Source: Sphingomonas sanxanigenens (lineage in GTDB: Bacteria > Pseudomonadota > Alphaproteobacteria > Sphingomonadales > Sphingomonadaceae). From it: a stretch of 64,000 bases of DNA. The notes under the pieces are model-generated. The model did no database searches and had not been told where the DNA came from. It saw only the letters and a program-made list of their open reading frames with translations. The number at the start of each line of letters is the position of its first letter. Within the stretch, counting starts at the first letter, position 1. Shown here one piece after another: positions 56,629-64,000 of this stretch. The stretch lies in the NCBI GenBank assembly GCA_003240855.1, contig QFNN01000001.1, positions 62,001 to 126,000 on the forward strand, in the 5' to 3' direction. The position numbers were made by a program, and so were the translations under genes.

Positions 56629-59610
56629 TTAGAAGCGCAGGCGGGCCTGGATGCCGTAACGGCGGCCCATCGCGTCGTAGGTCGACGGATAGGTGTTGCC
56701 GCTGTTGTAGGCAGCCGAACCCACGGTGCTGCCGACGAGCGGCGGCTGCTTGTCGAGCAGGTTCTGAACGGTGAGGGTCACCGTCAGATTGTCCGCAACG
56801 TCGAAGCGGGTCGACAGATCCAGGTAGTTGAACGCCGGGATCTTGTTGAAGTCGACTTCCTTGCCGGCAAGGTTGCCGCCGATCAGAGCGCCGACATAGG
56901 CGTCGCCGTCCTCATAGCGGACCTTGTCGATGTGACGCCACAGCAGCGACACGTCGAAGGTCTTGAAGCTCAAAGTGGTGCGCTGCGACCACTGGAACTT
57001 CGGCTGGATCGAGGCGCAGTTGACCGAGTACAGGCCGACGCACTCACGGTTGTCCGCACCGGCCGCCGGGTTCGAGTTGAACCGCGAGTGGTTGGTCCAG
57101 TTGCCGACGAAGCCCAGCGACAGATTGGCGAAGCCGAGATCACGCTTGTAGTTCAGCGTGAGATCGATGCCGTCCGTGTCGAGCGAACCGAGGTTGGTCA
57201 GCGTCTGCGGGATACCCTTCGTGGTCGAAGCGTCGCCCGAGAGGCTGCCCGTCAGCGGGTCACGACCGATGCTGGTGCAAGCGGCCGAGGTCGAAGCGCC
57301 GGCGGCAGGCGTATAGATGCCGTTGGCGCCCGCCGGACCAAAGCACGCAATAACCGCGTCGCCCGGGGTCTGCGACGCGATCGCGCCGGTCACCTTGATC
57401 TTGTAATAGTCGACCGTCGCCGAGAAGCCCGGCAGGAACGACGGGGTCAGCACGACGCCAACCGTCCAGCTATTCGACTTTTCAGGCTTCAGATCGACGT
57501 TGCCACCGCCGGTGGTGTTGATCTGGCCCGAAGTCGGGACCGGAATGTTGTCGATCGTGGCAGCCGTCGCACCCTGCGCCAAGCAGACCGCGCGAAGCTC
57601 GCCCGAGAGAGCCGGCAGACCGAGCGAACGGCCATTGGCGTCGACGCGGGCGCAAGGATCGTTCGCGAGGTTGGTCAGCGTGGTGTTCACCGGCGAGAAC
57701 AGCTCGCTGATGTTCGGCGCACGCACAGAGTGAGCGTAGTTACCGCGGATCTTCAGGTCAGCGACCGGTTCCCACGAACCGCCGGCCTTCCAGGTGGTCG
57801 TGTTGAACTTGGGATCGCCCGGCGCGAAAACGGTGTAGTGCGAGTAGCGCACGCCGGCTTCAAGGGTCAGGCTCTTGAAGAGCGGCTTGTCCTCGACGAT
57901 CGGCGCGATGAGTTCGCCGAACGCTTCATAGACGTCGAAGCCGCCATCGATGTTCGGCGAAGCGCCGCCCGAACCACCCAGGTCACCCGACTGCGAAAGC
58001 AGGTCCGACGCCTGACGGGCGGTGTACTTGCGATATTCGCCGCCGACCGCGAAGCTGATCGGGTTCGACGCCCAGGGCGTGGAAACGCCGAAGTCACCGC
58101 TGACCGTGGCGCGGGCCTGAGCCAGCGTCGTGCGGGTCTGAACCTGGCTCTCGCCGGTCAGGAAGCCGGCCATCGCCGGGGTGATCGCACCCTGCGCACC
58201 GAATACGTCGACGGGGACGCAGCCATTGGTGTCGGTCAGGCAGGTTGTCTTGTTGGTCGCCAGAAGAGCCTGACGGAAGCGCGAGTTGAGCGTGTAGCCC
58301 TTCTGCGTCTGAGTGTTGTCCGACTCACCATACGACCCGAAGATATCCCAGCTAATCGAGTCCGTGATCGAACCGCGGAAGCCGAGACGATAGTCGAAGT
58401 AGGTCGTGGTGAACTCGCTGATACGCGGACCGACTTCGGTCGTACGACGCGAGAGGTTGGTCGTGACCGTGCGATAGTTCGGGTCGGTCGGGCTGGTCGC
58501 CGTCGCCGCCGCATCGCAAGCCGCGGTGCTGATGCCGTTGGCGGCGCAGAACTGGGCGCGCGCCGCAGCAGGCATGTACGGGTTGCTGAGCGGAATCTGA
58601 ACCGCAAGCGCGAAGGCGCCCGACGGCGCGATGATCGTGTTGACGGTGTTCTTCGAGAAGAGACCGCGCGTGTAGATTTCGATGTTGTCGGTCAGCTCAT
58701 AATGAGCCGCGCCGTACATGTTGAAACGCTTAAACGGCGTCTGGAAGATGTTGTACGGGTTGAAGTTGAACAACGAGTAGGTCGGCACCAGCGAACCGGT
58801 GGTCGGATTGATCTGGCGAGTGCCCTGGCCGGGAAGGCTGAAACGGCTGGGAACCGACGTGCCCGAACCCGACGAAGCGCCGCTGAACGAGTCGTAGTTC
58901 TGCAGCGAGTAGCCGCGATCGCCCTGATAGACCGGATCGGTGTTCTGATAGCCGATGCTGAACACGGCGTTACCGCGGCCGTCATCGAAGTTCGCGCCGA
59001 TGGTGGCGTCGATGCGGAAGGTGTTGCCGTCGCCACGCTCGTTGATCTGCTCGGCGGCGGTCAGTTCGACGCCCGAGAAGTCCTGCTTGGTGATGAAGTT
59101 GACGACGCCCGACACGGCGTCCGCGCCGTAGGTCGTGGCCGAACCGCCGGTCAGAACGTCGACGCGCTCGACGAGCGCGACGGGGATGTTGTTAAGGTCG
59201 AAACGGCCGACAAGATCGAACGGGGTCAGACGCACGCCGTCGATGACGACGATGTTGCGGTTCGAGCCGAGGCCGCGCAGGTTGACGAACGAACCGCCGC
59301 CGTTGCCGTTGTTCACCGCCGAGCCGATGCTGGGCACGATGCCCGGGATTTCGCGCAGCAGCGATTCCGCCGTGTTCGACTGCTTCAGCTCGATCTCGTC
59401 CGAGGTCGTCACGTTGACCGGGCTGGAGAGCTGGAGGTTCGGGTTGCGGATCAGCGTGCCGGTGACGACGATGTCGCTGCCGGCTTCGGCCGTATCGGCG
59501 GTTGCGGTGTCAGCCGGCTGCGTCTGCGCGAAGGCCGGAGCCCCGACCAGCAGCGCGCCGGTGATGAAGGTGGACGCGAGCAAGCGCTCACGCAGAATCT
59601 TGTTCAGCAT
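56629..59610 (-). CDS. Large TonB-dependent receptor (993 residues)
   Basis: The protein has a signal peptide (MLNKILRERLLASTFITGAL, cleaved after FAQ) and a TonB-box region 'GSDIVVTGTLIRNPN'. The plug has 'FVNLRGLGSNRNIVVIDGVR' and 'VERVDVLTGGSATTYGADAV', and the barrel ends 'YGIQARLRF'. This subtype is common in Caulobacter and sphingomonads and is often linked to peptides, sugars or other large nutrients; the ligand here is unknown. By eye the codon use looks more uniform than its neighbours, as expected for an abundant envelope protein. ATG 59610 follows AAGGGGA. A strong terminator follows. It is divergent from a small secreted gene across 228 bp. Confidence 0.94.
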   Translation of the reverse strand: MLNKILRERLLASTFITGALLVGAPAFAQTQPADTATADTAEAGSDIVVTGTLIRNPNLQLSSPVNVTTSDEIELKQSNTAESLLREIPGIVPSIGSAVNNGNGGGSFVNLRGLGSNRNIVVIDGVRLTPFDLVGRFDLNNIPVALVERVDVLTGGSATTYGADAVSGVVNFITKQDFSGVELTAAEQINERGDGNTFRIDATIGANFDDGRGNAVFSIGYQNTDPVYQGDRGYSLQNYDSFSGASSGSGTSVPSRFSLPGQGTRQINPTTGSLVPTYSLFNFNPYNIFQTPFKRFNMYGAAHYELTDNIEIYTRGLFSKNTVNTIIAPSGAFALAVQIPLSNPYMPAAARAQFCAANGISTAACDAAATATSPTDPNYRTVTTNLSRRTTEVGPRISEFTTTYFDYRLGFRGSITDSISWDIFGSYGESDNTQTQKGYTLNSRFRQALLATNKTTCLTDTNGCVPVDVFGAQGAITPAMAGFLTGESQVQTRTTLAQARATVSGDFGVSTPWASNPISFAVGGEYRKYTARQASDLLSQSGDLGGSGGASPNIDGGFDVYEAFGELIAPIVEDKPLFKSLTLEAGVRYSHYTVFAPGDPKFNTTTWKAGGSWEPVADLKIRGNYAHSVRAPNISELFSPVNTTLTNLANDPCARVDANGRSLGLPALSGELRAVCLAQGATAATIDNIPVPTSGQINTTGGGNVDLKPEKSNSWTVGVVLTPSFLPGFSATVDYYKIKVTGAIASQTPGDAVIACFGPAGANGIYTPAAGASTSAACTSIGRDPLTGSLSGDASTTKGIPQTLTNLGSLDTDGIDLTLNYKRDLGFANLSLGFVGNWTNHSRFNSNPAAGADNRECVGLYSVNCASIQPKFQWSQRTTLSFKTFDVSLLWRHIDKVRYEDGDAYVGALIGGNLAGKEVDFNKIPAFNYLDLSTRFDVADNLTVTLTVQNLLDKQPPLVGSTVGSAAYNSGNTYPSTYDAMGRRYGIQARLRF

Positions 59611-59838
59611 TTGTGTCCCCTTTTCCGGCCGCCGAGGGGATCGGCGACCCAAAGTTTCGTCCGGGGCTAACATGTCTCCCGGATTAACAGATGTGTAAGA
59701 GTAAGGCGGCGCGCTTGGCAATCGGCCGCAAGCGCCTTTCTGACGCAATGCGGAAAACATGTGATATTTGCGTCACACCTTGCTTTCACAAGCATGACCG
59801 CCCCATTCCGGCGGCGCAGAGAGGAATCGGAACTGTCC

Positions 59839-60378
59839 ATGATCAGACCCGCCATCGTCACGCTTGCTGCAGCCGCGCTGCTCGCCTCGCCCATCGCCGC
59901 CGCCGATCAGGCGAAGGAGGTCCGCGCCTCTCCGCTGCTCGACGCGCTCGGCAAGTGCCGCGCCGAGAGCGACCCGACGGCGCGCGTCGCCTGCTACGAC
60001 AGCGCCGTCGACGCGCTGACGGCCGCGCGCGCGAAAAAGGATATCGTCGTCCTCGACAAGGAGGATGTGCGCCAGACCCGACGGGGGCTGTTCGGCTTCG
60101 CGCTGCCCAGATTGCCGTTCTTCGCCGGCAAGGAGGATGATCCCGACGCCGAAATCCCGAAGGAGCTGAAATCGACGGTCAAGAGCGCGCGTGCGATCGG
60201 CTACGGCAAGTGGCGGATCGAACTGGAGGACGGCGCGCTGTGGGAGACGACCGAGGCGCGGACGGGCTTCAAGGATCCGAAGCCCGGCGCTGCGATCACC
60301 ATCGAGCGCGGGCTGATGAACGGCTATTTCATCACGATCGGCGACGGACGGCGCGTGGCGGCCAAGCGCGTCGGCTGA
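59839..60378 (+). CDS. Secreted hypothetical protein with C-x(13)-C-Y-D motif
   Basis: The 179-residue product has a signal peptide (MIRPAIVTLAAAALLASPIAAA). The mature N-terminus reads 'LDALGKCRAESDPTARVACYD', a two-cysteine pattern that could form a disulfide and is seen in several periplasmic families, including VasI/TagO-like proteins. The C-terminal half is beta-rich ('GYGKWRIELEDGALWETTEA', 'TIERGLMNGYFITIGDGRRV'). I do not assign a function. ATG 59839 directly precedes the signal peptide. It converges on the M23 lipoprotein gene with 45 bp between. Confidence 0.8.
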   Translation: MIRPAIVTLAAAALLASPIAAADQAKEVRASPLLDALGKCRAESDPTARVACYDSAVDALTAARAKKDIVVLDKEDVRQTRRGLFGFALPRLPFFAGKEDDPDAEIPKELKSTVKSARAIGYGKWRIELEDGALWETTEARTGFKDPKPGAAITIERGLMNGYFITIGDGRRVAAKRVG

Positions 60379-60423
60379 GGCGAATCGGGGGGCGTTTCGC
60401 GACGCCCCTCAATCCCCTTACCG

Positions 60424-61371
60424 TCAATCGCGCCCGTCGTCGGTGGCGACGGGCGGCTTGACCGGAACATAGCCGGGCATGGGACCGGCAAGCGCCTGCG
60501 GATCGATCCGCGCCGCGCGCCACTTCATCGCCCAGTGAAGATGCGGCCCGGTGGCGCGGCCCGACATGCCGACTGCGCCGATCGACTCACCCTGCTTCAC
60601 GCGCTGGCCTTCGCGCACGTCGATGCGCGACAGATGGAGGAAGGCGCTGTTCAGCCCCATGCCATGATCGATGATCACCAGATTGCCTTCGAGCGTGAAC
60701 GGTTTTTCCGCCGCGAGCACGACGACGCCATCGGCCGGCGCGACGACCCGCGCGCCCGATCCGCCGGGCGCGACATCGACCCCGGAATGATAGACTCCCG
60801 GCTCGCCGCGATAGATTCGCTGCGAACCGAACACGCCGCTGATCCGCCCGCGCACCGGCCAGATGAAATGCTGGCTCCAGCCGTCGGTCGCCGAATCGAT
60901 CTGGCGCGCGGCGTTGATGCGCTGAAGCTCAGGCTTGCGCAGCGCCTCGAAACTGGCGCTCGGCATGCTGGGCGTGCGCGCGACGTCGACGCGCTCAATA
61001 TCCCAGGGACGCATTGCGATGGTGAGCGGCCGGGTGACGATGCGCCCGCTGCCGAGCGTGGCGACCAGAGTCGCGGTGGGACCGGCGTCGCGATCGAAGG
61101 CGATGACGAAGCGGCCGTCGGGCGCGACCGCAACGGGCTTGCCGTCGAGGACGAGCGCGCGCGTGTCGCCGGGCGCGCGGCCCAGGACGAGGCCGCCCTG
61201 CGCGAAGCTCCCCTCGAAGCTGAAATCGGCATGGATCGGCCGGGCGGGCGGCGGCGAAGCCTGATGTCCGGCAGGCGCGGGCGCCGCAGGCGGCGGCGCG
61301 GCCTTGGGAATCGCGGCGCAACCGGCGAGCAGCAGCGCCGTCGCCAACGCCGCCGGGGCCGACCGCATCAT
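60424..61371 (-). CDS. M23-family (LytM) peptidase lipoprotein
   Basis: The 315-residue protein has a lipoprotein signal peptide with lipobox 'LLLAGC' (Cys18), a Pro/Ala-rich linker, a beta-rich middle domain, and a C-terminal LytM domain. The zinc motif is complete: His in 'YHSGVDVAPGG', 'AFLHLSRIDVREGQRVKQGE' and H-x-H in 'RATGPHLHWAMK'. It probably cuts peptidoglycan cross-links from the periplasmic side. It follows the DUF2093 gene with a 4-nt overlap, downstream of xseA. Confidence 0.93.
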   Translation of the reverse strand: MMRSAPAALATALLLAGCAAIPKAAPPPAAPAPAGHQASPPPARPIHADFSFEGSFAQGGLVLGRAPGDTRALVLDGKPVAVAPDGRFVIAFDRDAGPTATLVATLGSGRIVTRPLTIAMRPWDIERVDVARTPSMPSASFEALRKPELQRINAARQIDSATDGWSQHFIWPVRGRISGVFGSQRIYRGEPGVYHSGVDVAPGGSGARVVAPADGVVVLAAEKPFTLEGNLVIIDHGMGLNSAFLHLSRIDVREGQRVKQGESIGAVGMSGRATGPHLHWAMKWRAARIDPQALAGPMPGYVPVKPPVATDDGRD

Positions 61372-61565
61372 TGCCCGGTCAGCGCGCGCGTCGCGATTTC
61401 GGGCGTGGCGTAGGCTTCCTGCCGATCGACCGACCAGTAGCGCAGCTCTTCGAGCGGGATGCGTTCGCCGCTGACCGCGCAGAGGACATGATCGCCATTG
61501 GCGAGGACGCGAAAGCCGTTGGGCAGATAATGAAGCCGCGCCGCGCGGCCCTGGGACATCAACAT
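61368..61565 (-). CDS. DUF2093 protein
   Basis: The 65-residue protein matches the DUF2093 pattern: 'ARLHYLPNGFRVLANGDHVL', 'CAVSGERIPLEELRYWSVDR' and 'QEAYATPE'. The family is restricted largely to alphaproteobacteria and its function is unknown. ATG 61565 follows GAGGAG with a 9-nt gap. It lies 34 nt after xseA and overlaps the M23 gene, an arrangement known from related genomes. Confidence 0.9.
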   Translation of the reverse strand: MLMSQGRAARLHYLPNGFRVLANGDHVLCAVSGERIPLEELRYWSVDRQEAYATPEIATRALTGQ

Positions 61566-61599
61566 CGAATCATACTCCTCGCCCGGTCCCGCGCACCTG

Positions 61600-62979
61600 T
61601 CAGAGAAGGCTCGGCTGTTCGGGCTTTTCCTTCTCATAAGCGCGGGCCGCCGGGCGCTCAACCCGGGCGTCCACCTGCCCGTCGGCGAAATGCAGCGTCA
61701 ACGCGCCCGCCGCCCGCGCCGCCGCCGCGCCAGGCACGACCGCGCCGGAGGGACGCGCGGCAACCCAGGCATAGCCGCGCTTCAGGGGGTTTTCGGGATG
61801 AAGCGTCTGCGCCAGCCGCCATGTGGCCTTCAGCCGCTCCCCGGCGCGCGCCAGCCGCTGGGTCAGGAGGACGGGGCGCAGCGCGCCGGCCGAGCGCGCC
61901 AGTTCGCCGCGCGCATCGGCGATACGCCGGCCCAGCCCGCGCCGCAACCGATCGGCGAGATCGTCGGTGCGCTGGCGTTGCGGATCGAGCAGCGAGGCGG
62001 GCGTCGGCAGCAGCCGGGCGAGCGCCGCCAGGCGTTCGTCGCCGCGCTGATGGTAGCGGCGCGCCGCGCGTTCCATGCGCAGCCCGCGCTCACGGATCGC
62101 GGCAAGCAGATCGGCGCGCACGGGCACGGCGATTTCGGCCGCCGCAGTCGGCGTCGGCGCGCGCATGTCGGCAGCGAAATCGGCGAGCGTCGTATCGGTC
62201 TCATGCCCCACCGCCGAGATGATGGGAATGCCGCAATCGGCGATCGCGCGCACCACCGCTTCCTCGTTGAACGACCAGAGATCCTCGATCGAGCCGCCGC
62301 CCCGCGCGACGATGAGCAGATCGGGGCGCGGCGCCGGCCCGCCTTCCCCCAGCGAATCGAAACCCCTGATCGCAGCGGCGACCTGATCCGCCGATCCCGC
62401 GCCCTGCACCTGCACCGGCCAGACGATCACCCGCGTCGGGCAGCGATCGGCCAGGCGGTGAAGAATGTCGCGGATCACCGCTCCGGTCGGCGACGTCACC
62501 ACGCCGATAACGCGGGGAAGGAAGGGCAGCGGCCGCTTGCGCGCCGGATCAAACAGCCCCTCGCCCGCCAGCTTGGCCTTGAGCTTTTCGAGCAGCAGCA
62601 TCAGCGCGCCTTCGCCGGCAAGCTCCAGCCGCTCGATCACGATCTGATATTTGGACCGGCCCGGATAGGTGGTGAGCTTGCCCGTCGCGATCACCTCGAT
62701 CCCATCCTCCGGGCGGAAGGGCAGGTTCGCGACCGTGCCTTTCCACATCACCGCGTCAAGCACCGCCTTGTCGTCCTTCAGCGCAAGATAGGCGTGGCCG
62801 GAGGCCGCCCGCTTCCATCCCGAAATCTCGCCGCGCAGGCGGACATGGCCGAAACGATCCTCGACCATGCGCTTTAGCGCGTTGGAGAGTTCGGAGACGC
62901 TTTGCGCAGGCGCGTTGCCGCCGAAGCCTTCCTCGGCTACGAGCCGCCCGGCCGCGTCGAACGAAGGGGTATCTGCCAT
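61600..62979 (-). CDS. xseA: Exodeoxyribonuclease VII large subunit
   Basis: The 459-residue subunit has an N-terminal OB-fold ('SVSELSNALKRMVEDRFGHV', 'RLRGEISGWKRAASGHAYLA') and a catalytic domain with 'PLPFLPRVIGVVTSPTGAVI', 'LLIVARGGGSIEDLWSFNEE' and 'ISAVGHETDTTLADFAADMR'. A C-terminal coiled-coil segment follows. With XseB it degrades single-stranded DNA to oligonucleotides. xseB is not in this window. The ATG at 62979 overlaps the purD ATG on the opposite strand; its AGGA ribosome site lies inside purD. Confidence 0.96.
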   Translation of the reverse strand: MADTPSFDAAGRLVAEEGFGGNAPAQSVSELSNALKRMVEDRFGHVRLRGEISGWKRAASGHAYLALKDDKAVLDAVMWKGTVANLPFRPEDGIEVIATGKLTTYPGRSKYQIVIERLELAGEGALMLLLEKLKAKLAGEGLFDPARKRPLPFLPRVIGVVTSPTGAVIRDILHRLADRCPTRVIVWPVQVQGAGSADQVAAAIRGFDSLGEGGPAPRPDLLIVARGGGSIEDLWSFNEEAVVRAIADCGIPIISAVGHETDTTLADFAADMRAPTPTAAAEIAVPVRADLLAAIRERGLRMERAARRYHQRGDERLAALARLLPTPASLLDPQRQRTDDLADRLRRGLGRRIADARGELARSAGALRPVLLTQRLARAGERLKATWRLAQTLHPENPLKRGYAWVAARPSGAVVPGAAAARAAGALTLHFADGQVDARVERPAARAYEKEKPEQPSLL

Positions 62980-64000
62980 GAATGTCCTGCTGCTGGGATC
63001 GGGGGGGCGCGAACATGCGCTGGCCTGGAAACTGGCGCAATCGCCGACGATCGGCAAGCTGTTCGCCGCGCCTGGCAATCCGGGGATCGCGGAGGAAGCG
63101 ACGCTGATCGCGCTCGACCCCGCCGATCATCAGGCGGTGATCGCCTTCGCGCGCGCCGAAGGCATCGGTCTGGTTGTGATCGGCCCCGAGGCGCCCCTGG
63201 TCGACGGGCTGGGCGACAGCCTGCGCGCCGCCGGCATCGCCGTGTTCGGACCGGACAAGGCGCCGGCGCAGCTTGAGGGATCGAAGGGTTTCACCAAGGC
63301 GCTGTGCGATCGCGCCGGTATCCCCACCGCGCGCTATTTCAGCACCAGTTCGACCGAAGCGGCGCTGGCCGCGCTCGACAGTTTCTCGCTTCCCGTCGTC
63401 GTCAAGGCCGACGGGCTGGCGGCGGGCAAGGGCGTGGTGATCGCAACGACGCGCGCCGAGGCCGAGGATGCGATCCGCGCGCAGGATGGCGGGCTTTTGG
63501 TGATCGAGGAGTTTCTCGACGGCGAGGAAGCAAGCCTGTTCGCCATCAGCGACGGCCGCCACGTCGTCGCCTTCGGTTCGGCTCAGGATCATAAGCGCGT
63601 CGGCGACGGCGACACCGGCCCCAATACCGGCGGCATGGGCGCTTACAGCCCCGCGCGCGTGCTGACCCCCGCGCTGGAGGCAGAGGCGATGCGCACGATC
63701 GTCGAGCCCACCGTCGCGCGGCTGGCGGCCGAGGGCATGGCCTATTCGGGCGTACTTTACGCCGGGCTGATGCTGACCGCCGAAGGCCCCAAGCTGATCG
63801 AATATAACGCCCGTTTCGGCGACCCCGAGGCGCAGGTGCTGATGATGCGCTATCAGGGCGACCTGCTTGCGCTGATGCTGGCGACCGCAAAGGGGCGGCT
63901 CGCCGAGGCCCCCGCCCCCACCTTTTCCGACGATGTCGCGCTGACCGTGGTGATGGCGGCGAAGGGTTATCCCGGCACGCCCGAAAAGGGCGGCGCAATC
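62978..64000 (+). CDS. purD: Phosphoribosylamine-glycine ligase, N-terminal 341 residues (3' end outside window)
   Basis: The frame runs open from ATG 62978 to the window end, 341 codons of an expected 420-430. It shows PurD motifs 'MNVLLLGSGGREHALAWKLA', 'FAAPGNPGIAEEA', 'VVIGPEAPLVDGLGDSLRAA', 'VVKADGLAAGKGVVIA', 'AFGSAQDHKRVGDGDTGPNT', 'GGMGAYSPA' and 'IEYNARFGDPEAQVL'. The ATP-grasp enzyme joins phosphoribosylamine and glycine in purine synthesis. AAGGGG 8 nt upstream, within xseA, serves as ribosome site. Confidence 0.97.
   Translation, partial: MNVLLLGSGGREHALAWKLAQSPTIGKLFAAPGNPGIAEEATLIALDPADHQAVIAFARAEGIGLVVIGPEAPLVDGLGDSLRAAGIAVFGPDKAPAQLEGSKGFTKALCDRAGIPTARYFSTSSTEAALAALDSFSLPVVVKADGLAAGKGVVIATTRAEAEDAIRAQDGGLLVIEEFLDGEEASLFAISDGRHVVAFGSAQDHKRVGDGDTGPNTGGMGAYSPARVLTPALEAEAMRTIVEPTVARLAAEGMAYSGVLYAGLMLTAEGPKLIEYNARFGDPEAQVLMMRYQGDLLALMLATAKGRLAEAPAPTFSDDVALTVVMAAKGYPGTPEKGGAI

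Noticed and set aside
56932..59670. A 912-residue plus-strand frame opposite the large TonB receptor
   Set aside because: The Arg/Asp/Val-rich, domain-free sequence mirrors the receptor codons. The receptor has signal peptide, plug and barrel.
1..64000. Genomic island, prophage or insertion sequence
   Set aside because: No transposase, integrase, tRNA-adjacent direct repeats or marked change in base composition was seen; gene content is typical chromosomal material.

Overview
The window is a GC-rich, densely packed chromosomal segment from an alphaproteobacterium, most probably a sphingomonad (Sphingomonadales); the genus cannot be fixed by reading alone. The case rests on four TonB-dependent receptors with 'IVVTG / ILVTARR / IIITASR' N-termini, a 41-residue zinc-free L36, a GapR/DUF2312 protein, a DUF2093 protein, a TorF-type porin, and the gene order yebC-ruvC-ruvA. 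No rRNA, tRNA, CRISPR array, phage gene or insertion sequence was seen. The content is mostly housekeeping and nutrient acquisition.

Layout. 1-8.5 kb: the 3' end of a mannitol-dehydrogenase-family oxidoreductase, a secreted retropepsin-like protease, a PAP2 phosphatase, a TorF-type porin, a beta-carbonic anhydrase/SulP transporter pair, a two-component system, and a divergent small secreted protein. 8.5-17.9 kb: a D-2-hydroxyacid dehydrogenase, an orphan RutD-like hydrolase, and a complete histidine-utilisation locus. That locus is hutI-hutH-hutG-hutU on the minus strand, each overlapping the next by 4 nt, divergent from hutF-hutC around a perfect TATGTATATACATA palindrome. 18-26.6 kb: a KDG kinase, a sulfite dehydrogenase pair, and a cobalamin uptake cluster (riboswitch-btuB, btuF, btuCD), then phasin-type genes. 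26.8-35.4 kb: TonB receptor, maiA, mtnP and an amino-acid permease in one operon, an enoyl-CoA isomerase-like crotonase, and a second large receptor. 35.7-46 kb: ruvA-ruvC-yebC, gapR, pyruvate kinase, a HAD hydrolase, rpmJ, a DUF4136 lipoprotein with an M14 carboxypeptidase, gpmA, a diguanylate cyclase and purEK. 46-64 kb: M16 and M28 secreted peptidases, a TetR regulator, clpB behind a heat-shock-like promoter, an AspH-type hydroxylase divergent from a sulfotransferase-like gene, a 993-residue TonB receptor, an M23 lipoprotein, a DUF2093 gene, xseA and the 5' part of purD.

How parts fit. Histidine is degraded to glutamate by the five-enzyme HutH-U-I-F-G branch under HutC control. Vitamin B12 is imported by BtuB across the outer membrane and BtuFCD across the inner membrane, with BtuB under riboswitch control. 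Carbonic anhydrase probably interconverts CO2 and bicarbonate beside its SulP partner. Several secreted peptidases and TonB receptors suggest a scavenging oligotroph.

I found no obviously new multi-gene defence or biosynthetic system. The observations most worth a second look are: a dispersed inverted repeat found only at convergent gene ends (five copies); ruvC apparently starting at CTG; overlapping divergent start codons of xseA and purD; the translationally coupled mtnP-maiA-TonB receptor operon; the orphan RutD-like protein without a serine nucleophile; and a hairpin that could mask the btuB ribosome binding site.
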